The notes beneath the pieces are model-generated. The model did no database searches and was not told where the DNA came from. It saw nothing but the letters and a program-made list of their open reading frames with translations. 5,062 bases of DNA from Actinobacteria bacterium UBA3086 (GTDB lineage: Bacteria > Actinomycetota > Coriobacteriia > Anaerosomatales > UBA3086). The stretch lies in NCBI GenBank assembly GCA_002367305.1, contig DFBG01000092.1:731-5792 (forward strand), given 5' to 3'. The translations under genes and the position numbers were made by a program. How positions within the stretch are numbered: the first letter of the stretch is position 1; the number at the start of each line of letters is the position of its first letter. Shown piece after piece: positions 5,028 to 5,062 of the stretch.

Positions 5028-5062
5028 TCAACGGAGAGTTTGATCCTGGCTCAGGATGAACG
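5028..5062 (+). rRNA. rrs: 16S ribosomal RNA, 5' end (partial)
   Basis: AGAGTTTGATCCTGGCTCAG, the universal 5' 16S sequence (27F primer site), starts at 5035 and corresponds to about position 8 in E. coli numbering, placing the mature 5' end near 5028. It continues with GATGAACG, common in Actinobacteria and Clostridia and unlike GACGAACG of many Bacilli. The gene is cut by the window edge after about 35 bases. Its exact 5' end is inferred by alignment. Confidence 0.98.

Overview
The window looks like a chromosomal segment of a GC-rich Gram-positive bacterium, most likely an actinobacterial lineage. A Coriobacteriia-like organism is my best guess, by inference only. The grounds are the GC-rich, C/G-ending codon use, a class A penicillin-binding protein carrying a PASTA domain, a 16S 5' end reading GATGAACG, and a Gram-positive-style rRNA leader with a CTTGAAAAC boxA-like element. 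No mobile element, CRISPR array or tRNA gene was seen.

Layout: (1) Positions 1-42 may hold the last codons of a convergent plus-strand gene. A GC-rich dyad at 51-83 separates it from the large minus-strand gene. (2) Positions 87-2864 (minus) encode a 925-residue bifunctional class A PBP: basic low-complexity cytoplasmic tail, one membrane anchor, GT51 glycosyltransferase, transpeptidase, PASTA, then a C-terminal PKD-type domain. (3) Positions 2865-3124 are a divergent intergenic region with a GNRA-capped hairpin in the PBP leader, an inverted repeat, a repeated 9-mer and a weak promoter candidate for tyrS. (4) Positions 3125-4333 (plus) encode tyrosyl-tRNA synthetase. I prefer the GTG start at 3125, because the longer ATG reading would place a strong ribosome binding site inside the gene. 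(5) Positions 4334-4635 contain no convincing protein gene. They do hold a well-formed promoter candidate, a 12-codon micro-ORF, a hairpin and a strong intrinsic terminator, so a short orphan transcript of about 150 nt is possible. (6) Positions 4699-5027 are the promoter (TTGACA, 17 bp, TAAAGT) and structured leader of a ribosomal RNA operon. (7) The 16S rRNA begins near 5028 and runs off the window.

The genes are core functions: peptidoglycan polymerisation and cross-linking, tRNA-Tyr charging, and ribosome production. PBP and tyrS are divergent and may share a control region. The terminator at 4600-4635 separates tyrS from the rRNA operon. I see no new multi-gene system here. The most distinctive items are the PASTA-plus-PKD tail on the PBP, the possible small transcript between tyrS and rrn, and the hairpin-rich 16S leader.
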